This document shows positions 1-9,605 of a DNA stretch of 43,500 nucleotides, piece by piece (positions within the stretch are counted from its first letter, which is position 1; each line of letters starts with the position of its first letter). Where the stretch lies: NCBI GenBank assembly GCA_905221605.1, contig CAJNDS010002653.1, positions 169,840 through 213,339 on the forward strand, in the 5' to 3' direction. The notes beneath the pieces are model-generated. The model saw only the letters and a program-made list of their open reading frames with translations. It made no database searches and had not been told where the DNA came from. Source of the DNA: Symbiodinium natans (taxonomy: Eukaryota > Sar > Dinophyceae > Suessiales > Symbiodiniaceae). The translations under genes were made by a program, and so were the position numbers.

Positions 1-789
1 ATCAGCTAGGTACGCTACGCTCTCTCTCCAAAATCCCGCTCTGTAATGTCCAGAGTTCCAGTCTTCGCCGATATGAATAATAAATGCATAGAGGCTAAAG
101 GACACTGCTTCTGTTGAGGTTCCGTTATCTTGAAACATTGGCATCTCAAGAACTGTGTCCAGCGCTTGTGGGCGGGAAGTTTTGATTTGCTGATCAAATC
201 TTTGAATTTGTAAGCAAATGAGTCTTGTATCTGGAAGCAAGGCAAACACACTACCCCTGTTCGTCCATTGTGTTACTGATTGCTGAAGAGTCGAGAGTCC
301 ATCCGGCGGCTCGGGTAGATACAGAATCAAGCCGCCTTTTTCCTCAACGCTTATGCGTTCCTCCGGTGCTGATATATGAACTCGCGCCTCCCATTTATCT
401 GATGAAAGATCTGGAATACGCTGAGAGATATGCAACAGAAATTGAGATGCATCCTCCTGCCTGGGTCGTAATCGCCATCCTGCTAGCAGCGGACGAAGAT
501 GTCGCAACCTCCGAACATCCGCATGAGAGGATCTGCCATTCAGGGAACCTATTTCCGTTAGGATGGAATTTAAAGAAGGATCTGGGAACAGTCCGTCTGA
601 CAAGAGAGAGATAAGGATATGAACGACCGTGTGTGCATAGCACAGTTGATGCGGATTATGATAAGCTAGACGCCAGGCAGCGTCTTGCATGGAAGCTGTG
701 GGAGGTGCAGTGGTTGAACGACCCGAGACGCGTGCAGTGTATGTCAGCAAAGAAGCTCGGCTGCTGGAGGAAGCCTCCTGGGAGGAAGC
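1..789 (-). pseudogene. USP-like (peptidase C19) domain in frame with the LINE RT; partial
   Basis: This 263-codon open stretch lies in the same frame as the RT/zinc-finger ORF, just past the TAG at 790-792, and continues off the left edge. It shows the ordered landmarks of ubiquitin-specific proteases. A Cys box reads NPHQLCYAHTVVHILISLL, with the presumed nucleophile codon at 640-642. QEDASQFL (about residue 111 after the stop) matches the USP QQDAxEFL block. ICLQIQRF matches the LxLxLxRF block. YAFIIHIGEDWNSGHYRA is a His box with His at 46-48, and an Asp ends the window at 1-3. Cys-to-His spacing is about 198 residues, short for a USP. Known USPs cleave ubiquitin or ubiquitin-like conjugates; activity here is unproven. 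An OTU or ULP protease, as known in some LINEs, fits the motifs less well. Confidence 0.72.
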
Positions 790-897
790 CTACCTTCCTC
801 TCACCTGGCTAATTGGAGGATCTGCACTGAAGAGATCTGGCAGTTCCATAGGCTTGGCACAAGCTGCACTCATGGCGTATGTCTGAAGCAGAACCAC

Positions 898-1458
898 ACA
901 TTGCTCTGCATGGCGTACTGGAGCATCTACCACAATGCGACAATACCTACATTCTTCTTTTTTGTGCAGGAGGCGCTTATGTGTTCGCATGTTGGCAAGA
1001 ATGGATGCCGAGGATTGTGCCCAGAAAGCGGGATGAGCTTTCTGAATGTGCTGTTTCACTCCTTTGTGGCCAACAATGAATTGCCCACAGAGACTGCAGT
1101 TCGTTAATAGATGCTGAGTGACATGTCTCTTTTTTAGTAGAAGATCAGGATCCTTCTTGAGTTGTTCCTGCACGCTAGACTGATAGATCATAGCTATACT
1201 TTCTGAGCTTGTACAGGATTTGGCTCGTTCTTTCAGCTCGTGCAGCTGAGGGCAAATGCCTGACTCCACATGTCTGCGAAGTTGATGCATTGTGCGCAAC
1301 TGCCTGTTGCATGCCGCACATTGCGGAAGTCCTTTGCAGCTATGCACAGTGACCTGAAATTTTGGGCCTAGCTGATTCGCACGCTGTCCTCCATGCTTCA
1401 CCAGAGTATGTTGCTGAAGACCCTTAGCGCTGGAAAATTTCCGATCGCACAGAGAGCA
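898..1458 (-). other. Four C2H2/C2HC zinc fingers in the LINE C-terminal region
   Basis: Numbering from 2319, finger 1 has Cys288/Cys291 and His304/His309, finger 2 has Cys334/Cys337, His350 and Cys356, finger 3 has Cys408/Cys411 and His424/His429, and finger 4 has Cys457/Cys460, His470 and Cys474. Finger 1 reads CSLCDRKFSSAKGLQQH, very close to a classical C2H2 finger. In retrotransposons such fingers usually bind nucleic acid, so a role in target or template recognition is inferred. They link the RT directly to the USP-like domain in the same frame, with only the TAG at 790-792 in between. Confidence 0.8.
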
Positions 1459-2415
1459 CGGTACCTCCTGGTCTGCCTCAATCAGGTCCAAATGCATGCT
1501 CTGAAGCTCCTGTTGCAGCGCAACAATCCTACCTCTAAGTCCCAGATGCCACTGTATGTTCTGATCCGGGTTGGACTTCTGACAGGCATCTAGTGCGTCT
1601 TGATAGTTTTTCATCTGGCTGATCAAAACTGCTTGAGGAGTCTGAACCTTGTATTGCTCGAACAGAGTCTTCGTGTCAATATGGCTGTAGTGCTGATGTT
1701 GCTTAAAGATGGATCTTAGCATCCTCGAGTATTTACTCTGAAGCTTCTGAAGACCTGATGAGGTGATGCCAGTGGCCACAAGCCCATGCAAGAGTGAGGA
1801 TTCCACATAGACCTTCCAGATCTCTAACTTCTTTGAAGCCTCCAAGGCCTTAGTGGAGCACAGGATGTGTCGAAGTAGCTCAAACTTGCCTTGAGCTTGG
1901 GCGATCCTATAGTCAACAGTCTGGTCTTTGTAGGATCCATAGCTAAGCTGCACCCCTAGATATGTTAGTTTGTGATGTATCGGAATCTTATGTCCTGAGG
2001 GAAGGACGATGTGCAACTGCTTCTCTTTGCGCATCGTGTGCTTCTTGCGAAAGATGGACTGCTGAGTGCCCTGAACCATTAGCAAGGCTTTGGACTTCGT
2101 TGGATTGACTTCCAGCCCCACGTCCTCAAGAGACTGAAAGAGAGCCTCTATTCTGAGCAGGACTTTCTGAAGTTCAGGAAAGCTCGAGAAGGTTTCCTGG
2201 AGCAGGAAATCGTCTGCAAAGACTGTTAGGATGTCCCTAGCTTGCTTGCTATCTGGGCCCCATTTCTGCTCCATTCTAGAAGTGTCAGCGCAGACCACAA
2301 TGCCGGGGCTAGCTTGCAACCTTGTTTGATTCCTGAAGAAGTGGGAACTTGAATCTCTAGTCCACTTGTGCCCATGTTGTAGGAGGTCTCACTGTGTAGT
2401 TGAACTACCAGTTCT

Positions 2416-2686
<271 letters not shown>

Positions 2687-2689
2687 CAA

Positions 2690-3229
2690 GGAACCTTCAC
2701 TGCACATCACCCAACACTGCCCCCCTCTCCACACATAGGGCTCTGCAAGGAGCTGCTACTTCGCTTTTCTTATTCGGCTGAAAGGCATCGCTATCGGTAC
2801 CTCTCTATGCCTTCCAGGGATGCCTTCCAGGGACGCCCTGACCTCATGTTGAAACGGCTTTTTCGTTGGGAACTCGGAAGAAGCCCTTTTCTGCACCTTT
2901 TCGCGTCCCTGTAAAAAGCGGAGAGGCTCACGCGCGAGACGTAGGTGTCAATCAAGTGCTCGGAAGATGCTGGTGCCATGAGCTCGGAAGCGAAGACTCT
3001 CTGCTCCCAGTGGCTGCTTATGATGCTGCAACCATTGCCTGTTCACACCACTTGTGTCTCACAATCTCTCTCCCACAAGAAGAGTCACACGCATTTCACA
3101 TGAGAACGTCCGATGAACCGTGCGCCTTCTTGATTCTCGAGCTCCGCGCCACCCAGCGTTGGACAGTCAAAGAAATCCCTGACCTTCGGGCAAAGAGACA
3201 GCGGCGCATGAAAGTGCCAAGAGATGAGC
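2690..3229. other. No recognisable feature
   Basis: Unique sequence between the CAA tract and the telomere-like tract. It contains short open frames on both strands but no motif I can recognise, and a small direct repeat (TGCCTTCCAGGGA) at 2810-2833. Confidence 0.5.
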
Positions 3230-3344
3230 TTAGGGTTTAGGGTTTAGGGATCAGGGTTTTGGGTTTGGGGTTTGGGGTTTGGGGTTTAGGGTTTGGGGTT
3301 TGGGGTTTGGGGTTTAGGGTTCAGGGTTCAGGGTTTAGGGTTTA
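3230..3344 (+). repeat. Interstitial telomere-like tract, TTTAGGG/TTTGGGG
   Basis: G-rich strand on plus. It begins and ends with TTTAGGG units and has a degenerate middle of TTTGGGG and TTCAGGG variants. TTTAGGG is the plant-type telomere repeat, also reported from dinoflagellates. The tract is internal, so it is either a relic of a chromosome end or an interstitial insertion. Confidence 0.93.
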
Positions 3345-4247
3345 AAGGAGATAACAGAAGAAGCCGCGGGGGGACCCGGGCAAAGCTAGGGGCGCCCCTT
3401 CCCACCTCACGGAGGACCGTGGGCGTCTTCATTCTCACCACGCAGCCTTCGTTCGCCCCCAAATCGGGAAACGCCTACATGTTCTATATTTCTGTAAGTA
3501 GGTGATTGGTTTGTGCACTGATTGCAAAAACTTTCTTCTGTCGCATGCCCGGGCCATGGCTCATAATTACAAGCAGCAGGCTCTACCGCCCTGACGGCCC
3601 CTCACACATTTCAGTAGCCGCTTTCCAGCCCACAAAGCGGCTGCAAGTTTCTTCATTTTCTCAAGTTGTGTCGGCCTCCTCGAACGGTTCAAGCAATCGC
3701 ATAGCACCGGGCTTCAAGAAGTCCTAGTTGGCTTAGGGATCTCGGGCGCCCCTTAGTTGGAAAGCCCTTTTGTTCTCAGAATGTGTCCCAGCCGGTGCCC
3801 CCTGAGCCTCATCTCAAACGCTTGCACTGAGAGCGCGAACAGCGAACAGTCTCACCTGCTGCTTGGGGCTCACTGAAACAAAAAGGTGTCGACGAAGCCC
3901 CACACGGAATGTTTGGGGGTTTTTGCACTTTTTCATGCACAACCTTGAGGTCCTCCCGCTCCGCATCCCCTGCTTGGCCGGGATTCCTTCCCCGCTGCTC
4001 CTCTTACTGCCCCTCTTCCCGCTTCTCCGCTTCCCGGCGGAGCTCAGCCTCCGCCTGCATTTAACAAAACCAAAAAAACAACGGAACACGCTACGGACAT
4101 CTACGGAATCAAGTAAGCCATCTTCATTCGCACCGCGCAGCTCGGCACCTGCAGGAAGGGCGGTCCAGCGGGGTAGAAGCATCCTGGGGCCGCAATAAGA
4201 GGGAGCAGAAGCAAACCAGAAAGAACGTGTGGGAGAGGTACGATTTA
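3345..4247. other. Unique segment between two facing telomere-like tracts
   Basis: About 900 bases with short open frames on both strands and no recognisable protein motif. A pyrimidine-rich stretch occupies 3950-4040. Nothing here can be called a gene with confidence. Confidence 0.4.
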
Positions 4248-4304
4248 GCCCTAAACCCTAAACCCTAAACCCTAAACCCTAAACCCTAAACCCTAAACCC
4301 TAGA
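4248..4304 (-). repeat. Interstitial telomere-like tract, CCCTAAA
   Basis: Seven to eight nearly perfect CCCTAAA units, in the opposite orientation to the tract at 3230-3344. The units are much less degenerate than in the partner. The last unit is altered to CCCTAGAC. Confidence 0.95.
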
Positions 4305-4555
4305 CTTTCTTTCGAACACGCACGTCAGCTGGTCCTGGATTCAGGGTCGGTGTGCCGATGGGGCATTGGCAGTTGTAACCCCGCTCGCTGAAGGAGTCCA
4401 GGATGTCTGGGCTGAGGTCCACATACCTCGAGGGGGAGGAGGGCTTGAACCCCTCCACTTGAAGGATGAAACAAAACAGGGCGGCGTAGGTCCTACGGGC
4501 TTGCGAGAAACCGAGCTCTGACGCGGAGACTGTTCTACAGGAGATCTACAAGGCA
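4302..4555 (-). CDS. Possible 3' exon, unrecognised (no ATG of its own)
   Basis: An open frame of about 80 codons with coding-like composition (for example RYVDLSPDILDSF followed by ERGYNCQCPIG). It ends in RVRKKV and a TAG whose bases lie at the edge of the CCCTAAA tract. The NCQCPIG piece resembles part of an EGF-like module, but that is weak. The frame has no ATG and an in-frame TAG at its upstream end, so it would need a splice acceptor. It is on the same strand as, and downstream of, the leishmanolysin fragment, so it could be that gene's last exon. This is inference only. Confidence 0.25.
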
Positions 4556-4823
4556 TCAGCATCATACTGCATGATCACAGCACCCAGCTGATGCCGCCCG
4601 AGGTTTCCCGAAACCAGGGTTTGGATTCATCAGAACTAGACCCCGTTCCCTTCAATTCCTTGCATCTCTTCCATCCCTGCGATCCCTTTCATGATTCAAC
4701 CCCATAAATCCCATCAATCTGAATTCCAAAGTCCCTTGAGTGCCTAAACCCCTGAGGACAGCATGTGTTGACTTGGGGGCACCGCACTTCCCGTGGAGTT
4801 TCGCGGGCTTCTGCTGAGGGACT

Positions 4824-5967
4824 TTACACTGCCGTTCGTCTCACATCGCTGCCGATACATGATGTAACACGAACTGATTGGGATAGGGCTTCCCGAAAGT
4901 CGGAAAGATTTGGAACATGTCTTGCTGTCGTCCCCCGCCTCCTGTTGCCGCTGGTAACATTCCAGGCATACGCGTTCTCATTGCACGAGTACCGAACTTC
5001 ATCTTGGTACAGCCGTGGCTCGGCCGTGTCCCTGGGAATCACTGGGGTCCCATCTGAATTCCTGAAGTTCCGAAAATGCTCGTTGCTGAAGACTAAGACA
5101 TGAGCCAGTTCATGTACAGCCGTGGAGATTATTCCGCCAAGCTCATCCGGTGATGTAGACAGCTGTGTTGGACAGAAATTGATGGCTCCAAACACAGGAC
5201 GATCGCATTGGTCAACGCCACAGGAAATTGCATAAGCCAGCAGTGTGTCCGAAGCCTGGCACTCCACTGAATCTTCGATCTTCACGAAGACATGGAGATC
5301 TTCACCAACAGCTCCTTCACCCTCTGGCGCATCAACGCACATGCCCTCACAAACAAAGCCACCACCAGTGCCATTGCCCACCTGTGTCGCATTTGCAAGT
5401 GAGCAATCGCTGGGACACCCAGCTTGGGGAGTCAAGAAGCAGCAGTAGCTGTCTTGTTGCACCAGCCATTCGGCAACGTCACAAGCACAGCTGTCTCCTG
5501 AAGCCGCGAGCATGGACCGGAAGCTTACACACCACATCGTACCATACTTCATTGAGACAGCAAGAGCCGGCGTCCTTGCACACAGCTCCCAGTGCAGCGT
5601 GGCCCCTTACGCTCAAAAGAGTCAATCTTCGGGGCAACCAGAGAAAGAAGCCATGATGCCAAAGACATACGTGGTGCTTCACATGATGCAACCCATCTAT
5701 GCCACGATAGCAAAAATCTGCACATCTCCAAGGCTCGCAAACTTCCTGACAGGCCCGGCGAGCGCGCAGGTACTTGTCAGGAACAACCAGGGAGCCACAG
5801 GTTGGAGTCTGCATACCACTGCAGCGCCAGTCGGTGTCAAAGCCCTCGACACAGATCCGGGCTTTTTGGGGGCGTGCGTTTGAGTCACAATTGCAGCCTC
5901 TACAGACAACAAAAAGGACTTCTAGTATTGAAGCCCCCAGAGGCATACTTGAAGCAGCCAGTGCCAA
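4824..5967 (-). pseudogene. Leishmanolysin-like (peptidase M8) gene, frame-broken or intron-containing
   Basis: Leishmanolysins are zinc metalloproteases, usually secreted or surface-bound. The minus-strand frame 5552-4824 carries VFGAINFCP and, 25-30 residues later, AVHELAHVLVFSNEHF. The HExxH zinc/catalytic site is at 5100-5114. The spacing from INFCP to HELAH is the usual one for M8. A Cys-rich region upstream lies in a different frame (5967 to about 5640), containing CNCDSNARPQKARICVEG and ACQEVCEPWRCADFCYRG. The two parts overlap without a shared frame around 5480-5650, so an intron or frameshift separates them. Downstream of HELAH the frame ends at 4824 before a clear third zinc ligand. 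The usual His-to-Gly region after HExxH reads LVFS, which is atypical. It may be a multi-exon gene missing exons by eye, or a pseudogene; both remain open. Confidence 0.75.
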
Positions 5968-7019
5968 GTCGGTCCATTTTCAATGGCTTCTGGGCCTTCG
6001 GAGACAGCTCGTGAGCATCACCCATGTTTGCAAGAATCATGTAAAAATCGAACGTGAATCTCTACCACCCAAGTTGGGCGACATGGACTGTGGGAGATGA
6101 AAAAGACACAGGCTACCACAAAGACCCCCGAAAGAACGGTTGTTGAAAAGCCCGGCGAGCCTGGCGGACCTGCAGCACCGACGACCAGTAGGCCACTGCA
6201 CGTGCCTGAAGCAACCCCAACCCAACAGGCAAGGTGAACGCCTCAGACTACGGCAGGACGTACGCATGAACTGGGACGCCAAGTTACCATGACAGTCTCA
6301 TTGACCAACTCTACCAGGTGTGGTGCAACGGCATCAACATCCACCATCTCATACCCAATCCTGTTGCCACAAGCTTGTGCAATGTGCGAGACCGCATTCG
6401 TCTATACTTGCAACTGGCAACACAAGCTTGAAGAGTTGGCTAGTTCGCATTCATGCCTCACCCAGTAGCACAATCACGCACAAGACACGTCCTCATCTGA
6501 CCCCAGGAGCCAGCCTTGAGAGTGGAGGAGTGGAGAGTGGAGTTGGAGTGGAATGAACCCCCGCTGCGGCTACTTCAACTCGGAAGTCTTCATTGGAGCA
6601 TAAGGAGCTGCATGAACCTCCTCGCACGTGGAAGCATCTTGAAGCCTCCTGCTGCAAAGTCGCTGTGGCGATGTTACAAACTGAAAACGGTGGTAAGCAA
6701 AAATTAAGTGCTAGGACCTGCTAGGAGTTGGTGCCAAGTTTCCTCTCGTGGTGCTCGGAACTGCTGTATGCCTGGGACACCTTCTGAATCACCACGCGCG
6801 ATTGGAAATCCTCGCATCAGTTGACTCTTCTCTCTGATATTTGTGTTTCAGGGATCATGACTGCGTCATCACTGCCAACTGCATGTGGTGTCAGAAATTG
6901 GCACGGCCAAATCATCTCAGGCGCTTCATGCGGGCTTGCCCCGGTGCCTCGTCTGGTCGCAAGTGGACAGCCAATGTGCAACCGCGCCAGGAAAAAATGA
7001 TCGCGCAAACCGTACCAAG
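5968..7019. other. No recognisable gene
   Basis: Short open frames occur on both strands without a recognisable family. A purine-rich GAGTGGAG-type run lies at 6518-6552. The upstream part could hold 5' exons of the leishmanolysin-like gene, but no conserved motif supports this. Confidence 0.4.
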
Positions 7020-7745
7020 CGTCGCAAGAGCAGGACCGCCGTGAAAAATGCAGCAGAGGGCCGACACCATGGACACCATGGGCTCATGTCACTATGTGAC
7101 TGTGCATGTGCTGCCAGATGACGTTACCTTGGCCTTGCATACCACACATACCCTGATTGTAACTTCAGGGTTGTCCGGGTCTCCGTGTGAGACTATCAAG
7201 ACGGAAGTCGCACCATCAACATACAGCTGTCTTGCGATTCGCACATCGATGGTCAGATGGCCCAGACAACGTGCAAGGCATGAAAGCACCGCCATACAGA
7301 TCATACAGGGACACATGGCACAATCATGGCACACCACACGCTTGTACTCAAAAGCCGTCAAAACCCGGCCTCAGCGGGTGCCTCGGTCGCGCCCCATACA
7401 GGACAGGACTGGGAAAACGAAGCGAAGAGGAAGCCAGGAGAGCTCAGGCATCGTCGAAAGGTTGTCCTGCACATCGGTCCTGCAACCATGGACACAATTC
7501 TCACTAGAGTCACTCTATTGCCAATTGCAACTTTCCGCGGCGGCGCTGTCAAGTCCCGGCCTGGCTGCAAACCCACTGTTGAACGCCATGCTGGCTCGAT
7601 GCTTCTGGAATGCAACTCTCTTGACATGGACTGATAAAGGCTTAAACTCCTACCTCTTTCATTCACACATTCGTTTGGGTTGTCCGTGACAACTCTACCG
7701 AGAACCACATGCAAACTTGTGTAATCATGTTTGTGAACTTCTACC
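7020..7745 (+). repeat. Dispersed repeat R1, copy 1 (pairs with 22262-22890)
   Basis: From CGCCGTGAAAAATGCAG to the TGTGTAATCATG region, this copy aligns by eye with 22262-22890, with frequent substitutions and small indels. Long identical blocks include the segment around CCCTGATTGTAACTTCAGGG and the segment ending CACATCGATGGTCAGATGG. The open frame 7048-7689 falls entirely in this repeat and is not kept open in the second copy, so I do not call it a gene. The repeat type is unknown. Confidence 0.8.
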
Positions 7746-7960
7746 TCAAGCTACACAAGTCGGACTTTGAAAAATCGATGGTCTGGAGAAATGAAAGCAA
7801 CCCATGATCCAGCTAAGCCTCACTGCTGGTAGTGACTCTGCCTGGCTCTATAGTCTCGAAGGTTCATGGGTAAGTATATAAGCAGGGCTTATAAGAAGAA
7901 ATTGGGTGGAGTCTTTGTTGCGGTAGTTTTTTGTGTTTTTGTCTTTTTTTGGGGGGGGGA
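7746..7960. other. No recognisable feature
   Basis: Short unique spacer between dispersed repeat R1 and the first A-type array. A TATATAA string lies near 7876, but dinoflagellate promoters generally lack TATA boxes and no gene follows, so no regulatory call is made. Confidence 0.35.
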
Positions 7961-8345
7961 GAGGTCGTTTTCTGGGTTTTCCTAAGGAAAAGCTACGTCC
8001 ATATATCTTCCTATGATTCATACTATATTTCGTAGGATTTCCTGTTAACTCTGTTTTTGGGGTTCGTTTTCTGCCGTTCTCTTGGTTTTTCCTAGGAAAA
8101 GCTAGATTCCCTCAATATTTTCATAGATTTCAAACTACTTTTCGTAGGAGTTCTTATTAATGTTTTGTTTTGGGTTCGTTTTCTTGGTTTTGCGCGGGAA
8201 AAAGCTACATTCCGTCCATATTTTCAAAGGATTCATACTACTTTACGTAGGATTTCTTATTATTTTTGTTTTTTGGTTTGTTTTCTGGGTTTTTCCTAGG
8301 AAAAAGCTACATTCATTCCCTCTGTCTTCTTCGTAGGATGTCTTT
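7960..8345 (+). repeat. A-type minisatellite array, four ~105-bp copies
   Basis: Four head-to-tail copies start near 7966, 8069, 8179 and 8281. Each has a TTTTCCTAGGAAAA-like palindrome, an AGCTACATTCC block, a CATATTTTCATAGGATTC block and TACTTTTCGTAGGATTTC. The reverse complement of this unit reappears at 9460-9600 and, in a shorter form, at 15613-16100. Confidence 0.85.
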
Positions 8346-8369
8346 TTATCTAAGGATGGGACTCACGCG

Positions 8370-9235
8370 CTTTGCACGGTTTGAATGAAGCGGGGGGGTT
8401 GGGGGGGGCCACAGGCACCCCCATTTGCACACAATGCTCACATGATGGGCTTCAACAAGTTTCTTAGGCTTTGAAGCATGTTTTGCTCTGCTTAAAAGAA
8501 GCGTGGGGGGTTGGGCGGGGGGGGGGGGGGGCGCAGCCCCCCCGCCCCATTTTGCAACCACAATGCTCAGACGATGGATTTCAACAACAGCATACGCTTT
8601 GAAGCACATTTTGCACGGTCAAAAAAAAAAGCGGGGGTTGGGGCAGCCCCCCCCCCCATTTGCAAACGCAATGCTCACGATGGGTTCAACAAGATTTCAT
8701 AAGAATCCAAGCACGCTTTGCACGGCCTAAAAAAGCGGGGGGGTTGGGGGGTTGGGGGGGGGGGGGGGGGGGGGGGGTTGGGGGGGGAGGCAGCACCCCC
8801 GCAAATGCAACCACAATGCTCAGACGATAGGTTTCAACAAGATTCATAAGAACTGAAGCACGCTTTGCGCGGCTTACAAAAACAAGCCGGGGGGTTGGGG
8901 GGTTCGCAGCACCCCCCCCCCATTTGCAAACACCATGCTCACATGATGAGTTTCAACAAGATTCATAGGCTTTGAAGCACCCTTTTGCACGGCTCAAAGG
9001 AAGTGGCCATTTGCAACCACAGTGCTCACACGATGGGTTTCAGCAAGATTCATAAGAATCCAAGCACGCTTTGCACGGCCTAAAAAAAGCGGGGGGGTTG
9101 GGGGGGTTGGGGGGGCGCAGCCCCCGGCCCCATGTGCAAACACCATGCTCACATGATGGGTTTCAACGACATTCATATGCTTTGAAGCACGCTTCTGCAC
9201 GGCTCAGAATAAGCAGGGGGTTGGTTGGAGGTGGG
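8370..9235. repeat. G-type minisatellite array with paired G-run and C-run
   Basis: About seven imperfect copies, roughly 110-140 bp each. Each has a GCACGCTTTGCACGGCT-like segment, an A-run, GCGGGGGGTTGGGGG, a C-run, ATTTGCAAACAC and an ATGCTCACATGATGGGTTTCAACAAGATTCAT-like block. G and C homopolymers vary in length between copies. The G-run followed a few bases later by a C-run forms a strong hairpin in each unit and is also a G-quadruplex candidate. The same unit occurs at 16165-16640. Confidence 0.9.
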
Positions 9236-9432
9236 GCCTTTCTTTCTTTCGTTCGTTCTTTCTTCATTTGTTTCGTTCTTCTTACTTTCCTTTTGTCCTT
9301 CCTTCTTTTTGTCTTTCTTTCTTTCTATATTTCTTTGTTTCTTTCGTTCTTTATTTCTTTCTTCTGTCTTCATTTATTTCGTTATTTCGTTCTTTCGTTC
9401 TTTCTTTCTTTCTCTCTCTTCTTCTCTTGTCT
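9236..9432. repeat. CTTT-rich pyrimidine microsatellite
   Basis: A degenerate (TTTC)n/(TTCG)n tract of almost pure pyrimidine on the plus strand. Open frames across it (FLSFFLS-like and, on the minus strand, KERKKE-like) are artefacts of the repeat. Confidence 0.92.
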
Positions 9433-9454
9433 AAACCTACAAAAAGTAACTACG

Positions 9455-9605
9455 ACTTCCTCTGAAAATACAGAGGGAAGGAATCCTATGAAAATACAGA
9501 GGGAATTAAGGTTTTTCGTACGAAAAACCACGAACATGTATCGATTCCTATGAAAATATAGAGAAGATGGTGGTTTTCCACGGAAAAGCCAGCCCTCCGC
9601 TGAAA
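9455..9605 (-). repeat. A-type repeat, inverted copies
   Basis: Three partial units with CCTATGAAAATACAGAGGG and GGTTTTTCGTACGAAAAACC or GGTTTTCCACGGAAAA. They are the reverse complement of the 7960-8345 units, so the G-type array and the CTTT tract are bracketed by A-type repeats in opposite orientation. Confidence 0.75.

Larger units (their letters stand above)
1..2414 (-). pseudogene. LINE-type retrotransposon fragment: RT, zinc fingers, USP-like protease
   Basis: Reading leftward, the frame from 2414 carries the RT motif GIKQGCKLAPALWS (around 2295-2333), which precedes the catalytic block in LINE reverse transcriptases. A frameshift between about 2320 and 2230 moves the reading to a second frame that holds the catalytic FADDF block (Asp-Asp at 2209-2214), then NPTKSKALL and YLGVQLSY, all typical of non-LTR RT palm and thumb. 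This second frame stays open from 2319 to the left window edge except for one TAG at 790-792. Four zinc fingers follow the RT, then a USP-like domain after the stop. No endonuclease or N-terminal ORF is present, since the copy starts at a CAA microsatellite. This 5' truncation is normal for LINEs; the frameshift and the stop make the copy non-autonomous. The RT call is strong; the exact LINE clade is not determined. Confidence 0.88.

Noticed and set aside
7048-7689. 213-codon plus-strand frame
   Set aside because: Lies wholly in dispersed repeat R1, and the second copy (22262-22890) does not keep the frame open.
8370-9235. Possible CRISPR-like array because of regular spacing
   Set aside because: Whole units repeat, not short repeats with unique spacers, and the genome is eukaryotic.
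9071-9553. 160-codon plus-strand frame rich in Phe/Leu/Ser
   Set aside because: Made by the CTTT-rich tract.
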